Positions 8,666-18,056 of a DNA stretch of 64,000 nucleotides are shown one piece after another. How positions within the stretch are numbered: the stretch's first letter is position 1; each line of letters opens with the position of its first letter. This DNA comes from Vaginella massiliensis (lineage in GTDB: Bacteria; Bacteroidota; Bacteroidia; Flavobacteriales; Weeksellaceae). A program made the position numbers and the translations under genes. The notes under the pieces are model-generated. The model saw only the letters and a program-made list of their open reading frames with translations. It was not told where the DNA came from and did no database searches. Location of the stretch: positions 167,616-231,615 of the forward strand of contig NZ_LT593745.1 of the NCBI RefSeq assembly GCF_900089075.1, in the 5' to 3' direction.

Positions 8666-10549
8666 ATGAACAAAGGAAGTATCAAGGTATCGGTAGAAAA
8701 TATTTTTCCATTAATCAAGAAATTTTTATACTCAGATCACGAAATATTTTTACGCGAATTGGTGTCGAATGCGACAGACGCAACCTTAAAATTAAAACAC
8801 CTCACTAATATTGGAGAAGCAAAAGTAGAATACGGCAACCCGATAATCGAAATCAAAATAGACCAAGAAAAAGGGACCTTGCACATCATAGACCAAGGGA
8901 TTGGGATGACAGCTGAGGAGGTCGAAAAATATATCAACCAAGTGGCGTTCTCTGGTGCAGAAGAATTCATCAATCAGCACAAAGATGCAGACGGCATCAT
9001 TGGTCATTTTGGTCTGGGTTTCTACTCGGCTTTTATGGTTGCGGATAAGGTCGAAATCATTACCAAATCGTACAAAGACGAAGCTGCTGCGCATTGGACA
9101 TGCGACGGCTCGCCAGAATTTACCTTAGACGTTGCCGATAAAACAGAGCGCGGAACAGAAGTGATTTTACACATTGCCGAGGATTCGAAAGAATTTTTGG
9201 ATGAGTGGAAAATTGGAGAATTGTTGAAAAAATACAATAAGTTTATGCCAGTTCCGATAAAATTCGGGACGCGTAAAGAGACTTTACCTCTACCAGAAGA
9301 CGCTGCAGAAGATTCAAAACCCGAAGAAATAGAAGTAGACAACATCATCAACAATACTACGCCAGCCTGGACAAAAGCTCCGTCTGAACTCACAGATGAA
9401 GATTATCTCAACTTCTACCGCGAATTGTACCCAATGCAATTCGAAGATCCATTATTCCACATCCATTTGAATGTCGATTATCCGTTTAATCTAACTGGAA
9501 TTTTATTCTTTCCAAAACTGGGGAACAACATCAATCTCGATCAAGACAAAATTCAATTATACCAAAATCAAGTCTTTGTTACAGACGAAGTAAAAGGCAT
9601 TGTGCCCGACTTCTTGATGCTGTTGCGCGGTGTGATCGATTCGCCAGACATTCCGTTGAACGTTTCTCGCTCATATTTGCAGGCAGACGGCGCGGTGAAA
9701 AAAATATCGGCGCATATCACCAAAAAAGTAGCCGATAAAATGACCACTTTAATGAATCAAAACCGGGAAGATTACGAGCAAAAATGGAACGATATCAAAG
9801 TTGTCATCGAATACGGTATGATTACAGAAGATAAATTCTTCGAAAAATCGGACAAATTTGCATTATACCCAACCACAGACGGAAACTATTTTACCTGGAC
9901 CGAGTTGGAAGCAGAAATCAAAGACTTGCAAACCGATAAAGACGGAAAAATGGTTGTATTGTATGCGACAGATCGAGAGGCACAAGACCAATACATTCAA
10001 ATTGCGAATGAAAAAGGCTATAAAGTTTTGTTCTTAGACTCACCCATTGCGCCACACCTTATTCAGAAATTAGAAGGAACAAAAGAGAAAGTAAGTTTTG
10101 CTCGTGTAGACGCCGATCATATCAACAAACTGATTGATAAAGATGAGGTAAAAATTGCCAAATTATCGGATGAAGAGAAAGAAAAACTGAAAACTCAGAT
10201 CACCGAAAGCATCAACAACACAGCTTATACTGTGCAATTAGAAGACCTATCGGCAGACGATGCGCCATTCATCATCACGCAATCAGAATTTATGCGCCGC
10301 ATGAAAGATATGCAAGCCACAGGTGGCGGCGGAATGTTTGGCATGGGAAATTTCCCAGAAATGTATAATCTAGTCGTGAACACCAACGCAGCAATGGCTT
10401 CGCAAATCTTGGCAAAAGAGAACAGCGAAGAAAAAAACAAGATCATCGCTCATGCATTAGATCTAGCAAAACTATCGCAAGGCTTGTTGAAAGGGAAAGA
10501 TTTGACCAACTTCATCAACAAAAGCTTCAAAGCCTTGAATCAAGAATAA
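8666..10549 (+). CDS. htpG: Molecular chaperone HtpG (Hsp90)
   Basis: A 627-residue bacterial Hsp90. The GHKL ATPase domain is at the N-terminus (FLRELVSNATDATLKLKHL, IIDQGIGMTAEEV, GHFGLGFYSAFMVADKV), then the middle domain (VSRSYLQADGAVKKISAHI) and the dimerisation domain. As expected for bacteria there is no C-terminal EEVD. The Gly/Met-rich stretch TGGGGMFGMGNFPEM near residue 557 is in the C-terminal domain. The 226-base region upstream has no perfect -7 element, which may mean control by another sigma factor. A strong terminator follows. Confidence 0.96.
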   Translation: MNKGSIKVSVENIFPLIKKFLYSDHEIFLRELVSNATDATLKLKHLTNIGEAKVEYGNPIIEIKIDQEKGTLHIIDQGIGMTAEEVEKYINQVAFSGAEEFINQHKDADGIIGHFGLGFYSAFMVADKVEIITKSYKDEAAAHWTCDGSPEFTLDVADKTERGTEVILHIAEDSKEFLDEWKIGELLKKYNKFMPVPIKFGTRKETLPLPEDAAEDSKPEEIEVDNIINNTTPAWTKAPSELTDEDYLNFYRELYPMQFEDPLFHIHLNVDYPFNLTGILFFPKLGNNINLDQDKIQLYQNQVFVTDEVKGIVPDFLMLLRGVIDSPDIPLNVSRSYLQADGAVKKISAHITKKVADKMTTLMNQNREDYEQKWNDIKVVIEYGMITEDKFFEKSDKFALYPTTDGNYFTWTELEAEIKDLQTDKDGKMVVLYATDREAQDQYIQIANEKGYKVLFLDSPIAPHLIQKLEGTKEKVSFARVDADHINKLIDKDEVKIAKLSDEEKEKLKTQITESINNTAYTVQLEDLSADDAPFIITQSEFMRRMKDMQATGGGGMFGMGNFPEMYNLVVNTNAAMASQILAKENSEEKNKIIAHALDLAKLSQGLLKGKDLTNFINKSFKALNQE

Positions 10550-10562
10550 TCCTTTTTTATCA

Positions 10563-10598
10563 TAATCTCGTATTTTTTAATACGAGATTATTTTTTTT
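10563..10598 (+). terminator. Terminator of htpG
   Basis: A 12-bp stem (10563-10574 with 10579-10590), loop TTTT, followed by eight T. Confidence 0.88.
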
Positions 10599-10648
10599 GT
10601 AAAAATAAAAACATAACTTTAATTGATTTTTAATTATAAAACACTTTT

Positions 10649-11968
10649 ATGAAAAAACTTATACTTAATGTAGCTATCCTCGCTTCAACCGTAGCATTGG
10701 CACAACCAGTTGGATGGACAGACCAAAACACCAACATCCCAGGATCTCAAGATTACTATGTTTCTGCGATCCATGCGCTAAACGAAAATGTAGTGTGGGC
10801 TTTACCACAAGGGCAATCGACTGCTCCAAACCGTTATCCTAATTATGTTTTGGTAACGTCTGACGGAGGAAATACTTGGGTTGCAAAAACAGGTCCAGCA
10901 CCCTCAGGCGCATTGATTTCTATGATCTTCGGGGTTGATGCGAATACCGCTTTTGCTGTAACAGCACCTTACACTGCTGGACCTAGCACAAACGGATTGT
11001 ACAAAACCACAGACGGAGGAAATACATGGAGCAAAAAAGCTTCTGTAAACTTTAGCAACGCAGCATCGTTTGCCAACATTGTTCATTTTTGGGATGCGAA
11101 TACTGGTTTTGCGATCGGAGATCCTGTAAACGGAATATATGAAGCATTCAAAACTACCGATGGTGGAGAAACTTGGTCTGTACTTACTACTGCACCTACT
11201 ACAACCGACAACAATGAGTTTGGGTATAATGGAGGTTTAGCAGTAAATGGAGAGAACGTTTGGTTGACCTCTTCTACTGGTGCAATCTGGCATACAAATG
11301 ATCGTGGTGTAACTTGGACCAAACATTTCACACCGATTTCTGACTTTGGTGGCGTAAACGTAGAAGGTTCCTTTGGTCACATCTCTTTCTCCTCTGCAAC
11401 TTATGGTTTGGTTACTGGATCCGATGAATTATTATTCTACACAACCGATGGCGGAGCCAATTGGGAGGTTTTGGAAACATCTGGATTTTACAATGGTGAC
11501 ATTGCGTGGGTGCCAGGAACAGAAAAAACATTCATCTCGACAAGTGCAGATTTCAACAATATCAATTTAGGATATGGATCGTCTATCAGCTACGATGGCG
11601 GAGTTACTTGGAATATCATCGACCAAGAAATGCAACGTGGTGCCATTGGAGCTGCAAATCCGAATGCGGTTTGGGCTGGACACTTCCAAACGAATGGTGT
11701 TGGAGGAATTCTAAGATTAGATGGAAGCTTATCGATTGAAGATTTGGCTACAACCAAAGTGAGTTTACATGCTGTTGTAGATCAACAATCCTTGAAATTG
11801 GTCTCGAATCAAAAAATCAGCCATGTTACATTGGTTGATATGAATGGGAAAGCGGTTGCGAAGTTCAAAGGCAACACCAATTCTGTCTCACATTTACCAA
11901 AAGGCGTGTACGTTGCAAAAGTACAATACGAAAACGGTACTTTTGGTACGGTAAAATTTATAAAATAA
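10649..11968 (+). CDS. Secreted Asp-box (BNR-like) repeat protein with T9SS sorting tail
   Basis: A 439-residue protein with a signal peptide (MKKLILNVAILASTVALAQ). It has at least six Asp-box motifs of the type S/T-x-D-G-G-x-T-W (SDGGNTW, TDGGNTW, TDGGETW, NDRGVTW, TDGGANW, YDGGVTW) spaced along the chain, indicating a beta-propeller like the YCF48/photosystem II stability and sialidase-type folds. The last 75 residues (LVDMNGKAVAKF, LPKGVYVAKVQYENGT, VKFIK end) match a T9SS type A sorting domain, so export across the outer membrane by the type IX system is inferred. The ligand is unknown. A near -7 element TAACTTTA lies at 10614-10621. Confidence 0.85.
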   Translation: MKKLILNVAILASTVALAQPVGWTDQNTNIPGSQDYYVSAIHALNENVVWALPQGQSTAPNRYPNYVLVTSDGGNTWVAKTGPAPSGALISMIFGVDANTAFAVTAPYTAGPSTNGLYKTTDGGNTWSKKASVNFSNAASFANIVHFWDANTGFAIGDPVNGIYEAFKTTDGGETWSVLTTAPTTTDNNEFGYNGGLAVNGENVWLTSSTGAIWHTNDRGVTWTKHFTPISDFGGVNVEGSFGHISFSSATYGLVTGSDELLFYTTDGGANWEVLETSGFYNGDIAWVPGTEKTFISTSADFNNINLGYGSSISYDGGVTWNIIDQEMQRGAIGAANPNAVWAGHFQTNGVGGILRLDGSLSIEDLATTKVSLHAVVDQQSLKLVSNQKISHVTLVDMNGKAVAKFKGNTNSVSHLPKGVYVAKVQYENGTFGTVKFIK

Positions 11969-11991
11969 ATATTATACAAAATTCCAGAAAA

Positions 11992-12018
11992 AAGGGTAAC
12001 TTCGGTTATCCTTTTTTT
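11992..12018 (+). terminator. UUCG-loop terminator ending just before the next start codon
   Basis: GGGTAAC (11994-12000), loop TTCG, GTTATCC (12005-12011), then a T-run to 12018. The next ATG is at 12021, so the terminator of the T9SS gene directly abuts the following coding region. Confidence 0.8.
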
Positions 12019-12020
12019 GT

Positions 12021-12794
12021 ATGCGTCAACTTATCTTTTATATCCTAATTTTCATCTGCCCAGGTGTATTATTTGGGCAATACATTCTCCAAGACTCTAT
12101 TCAAGTCGCAAAACCGCTTACAGAAATTGCCCTTGACGAACAAGGAAATATTTACGGCATTGAGCAAAATCAAACCTTGATCAAAATAGGTGAGCAAAAG
12201 AAAATCAGCCGTTTCAAACTTACAGGTCATCTCAACAATTTGCGTGTTCACAGTTCCTTACTTTTGTCGTTGCAATTGAACAACGAATTGCATTTGTTAG
12301 ACAATCACCTGAATCCGACTCAGGACCCAATTCACTTACAAACAGCTGGTTACATTTTACAACAAACAGACGTCATCGACAATAACTTTCTTATAGGGTA
12401 CGATGCGATTTCGCACAAAATTATTCAATTAAATTATCAACTGGGTAGGATCATCAACACTTCGCCTATCCTCACGATGATTCCGTGGGAAGAGAAAATA
12501 ACGAAATTACAATACGACAAGAAATCAATTTACCTCATCACTGATAAAAGTCTTTATACCTTCGATGAGTTTTTGACGTTCAAAAAAAAGCTTGACATTC
12601 CAGAATACCAAAGCATCTTGTTGAATCACGGTAAAATTTATCTTCAACATGAGAATCAGCTCATTATTTTCGACCCATCCAACTCAACAACAACCACAAT
12701 ATACAACGGTAAAATATCAAATTTCACAGCAAACCGCACACAACTTATTGTAGATAATGATAAGGTATTGTATATTTACAAATTCACAAATTAG
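12021..12794 (+). CDS. Secreted protein of unknown function, beta-propeller-like
   Basis: A 257-residue protein with a clear signal peptide (MRQLIFYILIFICPGVLFGQ). The mature part consists of short beta-strand-like units such as LTEIALDEQGNIYGIEQ, KLQYDKKSIYLITDKSLYTF and KVLYIYKF, suggesting a small beta-propeller; no specific family was recognised. The start is fixed by the signal peptide although it lies 2 bases after a terminator T-run, so expression depends on read-through or on a promoter not recognised. The deoxynucleoside kinase gene starts 8 bases downstream. Confidence 0.7.
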   Translation: MRQLIFYILIFICPGVLFGQYILQDSIQVAKPLTEIALDEQGNIYGIEQNQTLIKIGEQKKISRFKLTGHLNNLRVHSSLLLSLQLNNELHLLDNHLNPTQDPIHLQTAGYILQQTDVIDNNFLIGYDAISHKIIQLNYQLGRIINTSPILTMIPWEEKITKLQYDKKSIYLITDKSLYTFDEFLTFKKKLDIPEYQSILLNHGKIYLQHENQLIIFDPSNSTTTTIYNGKISNFTANRTQLIVDNDKVLYIYKFTN

Positions 12795-12802
12795 AGTAAA
12801 AA

Positions 12803-13417
12803 ATGCATATTGCAATTGCAGGAAACATAGGTGCAGGTAAAACAACGCTTACCAAATTATTGGCGAAACAATACAATTGGATTGCCCAATTCGAAGATGT
12901 CGACCACAACCCCTATCTCGATGATTTTTACAATGATATGGCAAAATGGGCCTTCAACCTGCAAATTTATTTTTTGGGAAGTCGTTTTCAACAAGTGAAA
13001 GAAATTCGCGAAAGCGGTAAAAACATCATTCAAGATCGCACCATTTACGAAGATGCGCATATTTTTGCGAGTAATCTGAAGGATATGGGCTTGCTATCGA
13101 CTCGCGATTACGAAAATTACCTGCGCGTTTTCAACCTGATGACAACCTTTGTAGAAGCGCCAGATTTGCTCATCTACCTCAAAGCTTCTATACCAACCTT
13201 AGTGGCGCAAATTCAGAAACGTGGACGCGAATACGAAAACTCGATCAGCATAGATTATCTGAATCGTTTGAATGATAAATACAACAAATGGATTGAAAAT
13301 TATTCGGAAGGAAAACTGCTCGTGATCGATGTAGACGATCTCGATTTTGTGAAAAACCCTGAAGATTTGGGTTATATCTTCAATCGAATCGAGGCAGAAA
13401 TTAATGGACTTTTTTAG
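12803..13417 (+). CDS. Deoxynucleoside kinase
   Basis: A 204-residue kinase that phosphorylates deoxynucleosides for dNTP salvage. The P-loop GNIGAGKTT is at residues 7-15, and the DRTIYEDAHIF segment carries the DR(S/T) motif at the substrate site. The basic lid segment IQKRGREYE is near residue 140. It belongs to the dNK/dCK/dGK family; specificity (A, G, C or T) cannot be read from the sequence. It follows the secreted propeller-like protein by 8 bases, so the two are probably one transcript. Confidence 0.88.
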   Translation: MHIAIAGNIGAGKTTLTKLLAKQYNWIAQFEDVDHNPYLDDFYNDMAKWAFNLQIYFLGSRFQQVKEIRESGKNIIQDRTIYEDAHIFASNLKDMGLLSTRDYENYLRVFNLMTTFVEAPDLLIYLKASIPTLVAQIQKRGREYENSISIDYLNRLNDKYNKWIENYSEGKLLVIDVDDLDFVKNPEDLGYIFNRIEAEINGLF

Positions 13418-13440
13418 ATAACCGAAAATTAAAGAATAGC

Positions 13441-13475
13441 AAAGCGGCAATTCTCACGAATTCGACCGCTTTTTT
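13441..13475 (+). terminator. Terminator of the kinase gene, abutting the next start
   Basis: AAAGCGG (13441-13447) pairs with CCGCTTT (13466-13472), with an inner AATTC/GAATT helix, followed by a T-run to 13475. The next ATG is at 13481, only five bases later. Confidence 0.72.
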
Positions 13476-13480
13476 CAACG

Positions 13481-14443
13481 ATGGAAAATAAAAATATCGC
13501 AAAAGGAGTTTTGTTGGTAGCACTTGGCGCTAGCGCTTATGGCATGCTCGCTACTTTTGTAAAACTTGCCTACAAAGAAGGTTTCACAACCGCAGAGGTC
13601 ACCACTTCACAATTTGTAATCGGATTGGTCGGACTCTTGATCATCAATTTTTTCAACCGAAAAAAACTTCAACCCCTGAAAAAGGGTGATTTATCCAAAT
13701 TACTAATTTTTGGATCTTCGATGGGATTTACGAGTCTTTTTTACTACTTATCGGTACAATACATCAATGTTTCTATTGGAATTGTGTTGCTCATGCAATC
13801 GGTTTGGATCAGCATCCTGATCGAGAGTATTCTAGAAAAACAATTCCCATCGGCACGAAAAATCATCGCAACGCTCATTGTTTTGCTCGGAACTTTATTG
13901 GCGACCAACACCTTCTACCAAAGTATAGAACTTGACATTCGGGGTGTTTTTTGGGGATTTTCAGCGGCCTGTTCATTTGCGACCACCATGTATGTATCCA
14001 ACCGAATTGCCACCTATCTTCCCAATACTCAAAAATCGCTGTATATGCTATCGGGAGGAGGAATAATAGTCGGATTGTTTCTAATCTTTTCCCAAATAGG
14101 GCCTTATTATTCGGATAGTTTCAAAGCAATTTACCTCACTTTTTCGGATAATCAAGCCGGCATCAAAGCTTTTGATTGGAGTATTTTTTGGAAATATGGT
14201 TTGTTACTCTCATTATTTGGTACCATTTTACCTCCATTATTACTCACAGCTGGATTCCCGCATACCGGACTTGGATTGGGCAGTATTGTTTCTTCTTTAG
14301 AATTACCCGTTTCGGTCATGTTTGCTTTTTTCCTACTGAACGAACAAGTAAAATTCATCCAGTGGATCGGAATTTTATTAATTCTTTTTGCGGTGTTTTA
14401 CATGAACATGAATTCTCTAAAATCGATGAAAAAATCATCATAA
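13481..14443 (+). CDS. EamA/DMT superfamily transporter
   Basis: A 320-residue inner-membrane protein with about ten hydrophobic segments in two EamA repeats (roughly 7-140 and 150-310). The GVLLVALGASAYGMLATFVKLAY start and the GSIVSSLELPVSVMFAFFLLNE C-terminal EamA motif are typical drug/metabolite transporters. The substrate is unknown. The start codon lies directly after the terminator of the preceding gene. It converges on sufS with only 25 bases between them and no visible terminator. Confidence 0.85.
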   Translation: MENKNIAKGVLLVALGASAYGMLATFVKLAYKEGFTTAEVTTSQFVIGLVGLLIINFFNRKKLQPLKKGDLSKLLIFGSSMGFTSLFYYLSVQYINVSIGIVLLMQSVWISILIESILEKQFPSARKIIATLIVLLGTLLATNTFYQSIELDIRGVFWGFSAACSFATTMYVSNRIATYLPNTQKSLYMLSGGGIIVGLFLIFSQIGPYYSDSFKAIYLTFSDNQAGIKAFDWSIFWKYGLLLSLFGTILPPLLLTAGFPHTGLGLGSIVSSLELPVSVMFAFFLLNEQVKFIQWIGILLILFAVFYMNMNSLKSMKKSS

Positions 14444-14468
14444 GAAAATTTGCATTCGTGAAGCGTTT

Positions 14469-15692
14469 TTATGCCAACATCCGAATGGCGGTTTTCAAAC
14501 CTTCTATGAATTGATCTATTTCTTCTTTGGTATTATAAATCGCAAAGGATATTCTCACCGTACCAGGAATACAGAAAAATTTCATGATTGGCTGTGCACA
14601 ATGATGCCCCGTGCGCACGGCAATTCCTTTTTTATCTAGAATCATCCCCACGTCGGAAGCATGCACGCCATCTAACTTCAGATTAAACGAGATAGCACCA
14701 GAATGAGGAGCATTGGCTGCATAAATTTCGACTTCGGGTAAGGTTTTCAATCGTTGCATAGTGTAATCGATCAAGCTCATTTCGTAATCGTGTATCTCGT
14801 TGATTCCGATCGAATTGATGAAATCTATTGCTGCTCCCAAACCTATGATACCTGCAACATCTGGCGTTCCGGCCTCGAATTTGAAGGGCAAACAAGCGTA
14901 AGTAGAAAAATCTAAATTTACTTCTTTTATCATCTCCCCTCCTCCATGATATGGTGGCATCAAGTTCAGCAGTTCTTCTTTTCCATACAAGACGCCAATT
15001 CCGGTCGGACCATACATTTTATGTCCAGAAAAAGCAAAAAAATCACAATCCATTTCTTGTACATCGATTGGAATATGCGGTGTAGATTGTGCCCCATCGA
15101 TCAGAACTTTGGCACCTACCTGATGAGCTTTTGTTATGATCTCTTTTATGGGGTTGACTACGCCTAAAGCATTCGATACCTGATTTAGGGCAACCAACTT
15201 TGTCTTGTTTGTCAACAATTGATCTAATTGCGAAAGATCTAGAATTCCTTCAGCAGATAACGGAATATATCGAAGTACAGCTTTTTTACGTTGTGCCAAC
15301 AATTGCCATGGTACAATATTGGAATGGTGTTCGATTTGGGTAATCAGAATTTCGTCGCCTTCGACTAACAATTCACCAAAACTACTCGCAACAAGATTAA
15401 TCGCCTCCGTCGTTCCTCTAGTAAAAATGATTTCGTGTTCGTGTTTTGCGTTTACGAAAGCTTGCACTTTGCGTCGCGATTCTTCCATTTTATCGGTTGC
15501 TTCTTGACTCAAAGTATGAATGCCACGATGTACGTTGGCATTGTAATATTCGTAATAATGGTTCAAAACATCCAACACTTCTTTAGGCTTTTGCGTTGTA
15601 GCACCGTTGTCGAAATAAATGAGCGGTTGACCATTTACCTCGCGATCGAGTATGGGGAATTTTTTACGAATTTGTTGAATATCTAGTGACAT
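14469..15692 (-). CDS. sufS: Cysteine desulfurase SufS
   Basis: A 407-residue PLP enzyme that takes sulfur from cysteine for Fe-S assembly. The PLP lysine lies in FFAFSGHKMYGPTGIGVLYGK and the catalytic Cys in RTGHHCAQPIM, with ATTQKP at the N-terminus and HHSNIVPW before the PLP-binding Asp-Gln (DGAQSTPH). It is the last gene of sufABCDS. No SufE-type activator gene is visible in the window. The gap to sufD is 94 bases and has no promoter-like box. Confidence 0.95.
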   Translation of the reverse strand: MSLDIQQIRKKFPILDREVNGQPLIYFDNGATTQKPKEVLDVLNHYYEYYNANVHRGIHTLSQEATDKMEESRRKVQAFVNAKHEHEIIFTRGTTEAINLVASSFGELLVEGDEILITQIEHHSNIVPWQLLAQRKKAVLRYIPLSAEGILDLSQLDQLLTNKTKLVALNQVSNALGVVNPIKEIITKAHQVGAKVLIDGAQSTPHIPIDVQEMDCDFFAFSGHKMYGPTGIGVLYGKEELLNLMPPYHGGGEMIKEVNLDFSTYACLPFKFEAGTPDVAGIIGLGAAIDFINSIGINEIHDYEMSLIDYTMQRLKTLPEVEIYAANAPHSGAISFNLKLDGVHASDVGMILDKKGIAVRTGHHCAQPIMKFFCIPGTVRISFAIYNTKEEIDQFIEGLKTAIRMLA

Positions 15693-15786
15693 GAATTGTG
15701 CTTCGTTTATTTATCCTACCTTATTAAAAAAGTTGTAAACGAACTTACAACTTATATCGAACTATTTTTTTAATAATCTAAACATT

Positions 15787-17109
15787 TTATAAATCAAAAT
15801 CTATACTTACACCCAATTTATCGGCTATCATACGATTTACTTTCGTTGTTACCTGCGGTATGGTTACATGTTGTAAGGCATCTGACGCAAAAGCATAGAG
15901 TAACAATGCTCTGGCTACATCTTTCGAAATCCCGCGTTGCTGCATATAGAAAAGCGATTCTTCTTCTAACTGCCCAACCGTACAACCATGAGAACATTTT
16001 ACATCGTCTGCAAAAATTTCTAATTGTGGTTTGGTGTTGATGCTTGCCGCATCGGACAAGAGCACATTGTTATTCTGCTGAAAAGCGTTAAGTTTTTGAG
16101 CTTCTTGATGTACATAGATTTTACCATTGAACACTCCACGTGCCTGATCTGCATAGATTCCTTTGTACAACTCATGCGACTCACAATGCGGTGCATTATG
16201 CTCAACAAAGGTATGATGATCCACGAGTTGCTTACCATCAATAACGGTGATACCATCTAAAATCGAATTGCAATTCTCACCATTTTGATAAAAATTTAGA
16301 TTGTTTCGAACGATTTTCCCTCCAAAAGCAAAGGTGAAAACACTCGCTCGCGAATCGCGTTCTTGTGCAATGAACACATTGTCGATCAACGAGGCGTGAT
16401 TGCCATCGTTTTGAAACTTATGTATAGCAACTTCTGCATTTTTACCTACATTCACCTCTGTTACGGCATTGGTGAGATTCGCTTTATCGTCTAAGGTCTG
16501 ATGACGCTCGATAATTTGTACCTGCGAATTGTCGCCAACAACGATTAAATTTCGCGGCTGATACATCACTTCTTGCAACACGCCTGTTGAAAAATAAACA
16601 AGCTGAATTGGTTTTGATAAAATCACATTGTTCGGAATATAGATATAAGCGCCGTCTTTTGCAAAAGCGGTGTTGAGCGCTACTAAGCTATCATCTTTGG
16701 GTGCGATTTTACCATAGTAATTCTCTATTACCGGCTGATGAGTGGATTTGTGCATAGCACTTGACAATACACAAATATCGGCTTCGTCGTGGGTTGTATT
16801 CGACAAAAAAGATGAGTATTTACCATTCACAAAAACAATGAGATAGGTATCTATATCGTGAATGAGATACTTCTTGATGTCTTTGTACTCTAAGGCCGTA
16901 TCGCCTTCTGGGAATAGCTTGTAATCGATCTTGAGCAATGGCGCAAGATTGGTATATTTCCACTCTTCGTCTTTACGGTGGGGAAATCCTTTTGCCTTGA
17001 AAACTTCTATCGCTTCTTGACGGAGGAATTCTATGTTTTTATTGACTTTATTTTTTTCGTCGAACACCAAGTGACGAGCTATCAAATTTTCTTTTAAATC
17101 AATCATCAT
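15787..17109 (-). CDS. sufD: Fe-S cluster assembly protein SufD
   Basis: A 440-residue scaffold subunit that forms the SufBC2D complex. The N-terminal helical part contains FPHRKDEEWKYTNL, and the C-terminal beta-helix core includes the conserved ADDVKCSHGCTVGQLEEESLFYMQQRGI motif with an essential His. It lies between sufC and sufS on the minus strand, spaced 99 bases after sufC. Confidence 0.95.
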   Translation of the reverse strand: MMIDLKENLIARHLVFDEKNKVNKNIEFLRQEAIEVFKAKGFPHRKDEEWKYTNLAPLLKIDYKLFPEGDTALEYKDIKKYLIHDIDTYLIVFVNGKYSSFLSNTTHDEADICVLSSAMHKSTHQPVIENYYGKIAPKDDSLVALNTAFAKDGAYIYIPNNVILSKPIQLVYFSTGVLQEVMYQPRNLIVVGDNSQVQIIERHQTLDDKANLTNAVTEVNVGKNAEVAIHKFQNDGNHASLIDNVFIAQERDSRASVFTFAFGGKIVRNNLNFYQNGENCNSILDGITVIDGKQLVDHHTFVEHNAPHCESHELYKGIYADQARGVFNGKIYVHQEAQKLNAFQQNNNVLLSDAASINTKPQLEIFADDVKCSHGCTVGQLEEESLFYMQQRGISKDVARALLLYAFASDALQHVTIPQVTTKVNRMIADKLGVSIDFDL

Positions 17110-17208
17110 TTTTAGATTTTAGATGCTAATTATTCAGAGGGTTTGGTTTTTTATTGTTGCAAAAGATTCATCCTAAATTCACTGCAACACTTTATTATAC
17201 CCGAAAAA

Positions 17209-17967
17209 TTAGACTCCTGCTTCTTCTTTTACCCAATCGTATCCTTTCGCTTCTAATTCTAAAGCGAGTTCTTTTCCGCCTGTTTTGATGATTTTTCCAT
17301 CGGCCAAGACGTGTACAAAATCCGGTACGATGTAGTCTAACAATCGCTGATAATGCGTAATTACCAATACGGCATTGTTCTCATTTCTGAACGAGTTTAC
17401 CCCATCTGCCACAACGCGTAGCGCATCAATATCTAATCCTGAGTCGGTTTCGTCTAGAATAGCCAATTTAGGATTGAGCATCAACATCTGAAAAATTTCG
17501 TTTCTTTTTTTCTCTCCACCAGAAAAACCTTCGTTCAACGAGCGTGATAAGAAGTCTTTTTTGATGCCGAGTAATTCTGATTTTTCACGAATCAATTTCA
17601 ACATTTCCGATGCGCTCATCTCTTCTAAACCTTGTGCTTTTCTCGTTTCGTTGATCGATGCTTTGATAAAATTGGTTACCGATACACCCGGAATCTCGAT
17701 AGGGTATTGGAACGATAAGAAGATTCCTTTGTGCGCTCTTTCTTCTGGAGCTAATTCGCGCATATCTTCGCCTTCGAAAAGGATATCACCTGCTGTAACT
17801 TCGTAATCTTCTTTACCAGCGATTACCGAAGAAAGGGTCGATTTTCCTGAGCCGTTTGGTCCCATAATCGCGTGCACCTCACCTGGATTGATTTGTAAGT
17901 TTAGTCCTTTTATGATTTCTTTGTCGCCAGCTTCTATCTTGGCGTGTAAATTTTTTATTTCTAACAT
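17209..17967 (-). CDS. sufC: Fe-S cluster assembly ATPase SufC
   Basis: A 252-residue ABC-type ATPase that drives the SufBCD scaffold. Visible motifs are Walker [10 protein letters not shown] (about 36-44), the variant signature [10 protein letters not shown] and Walker [15 protein letters not shown], which are diagnostic for SufC. Cytosolic, no membrane partner. It is the third gene of the operon; 89 bases separate it from sufB. Confidence 0.97.
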   Translation of the reverse strand: MLEIKNLHAKIEAGDKEIIKGLNLQINPGEVHAIMGPNGSGKSTLSSVIAGKEDYEVTAGDILFEGEDMRELAPEERAHKGIFLSFQYPIEIPGVSVTNFIKASINETRKAQGLEEMSASEMLKLIREKSELLGIKKDFLSRSLNEGFSGGEKKRNEIFQMLMLNPKLAILDETDSGLDIDALRVVADGVNSFRNENNAVLVITHYQRLLDYIVPDFVHVLADGKIIKTGGKELALELEAKGYDWVKEEAGV

Positions 17968-18056
17968 TATTTTTCAGATTTGATATGGTAGAACTCAGCT
18001 ATTGGAGCTGCTTGTCTTATCTTTTCTATGATGGTTTACTTTTGATATTCCGTATG

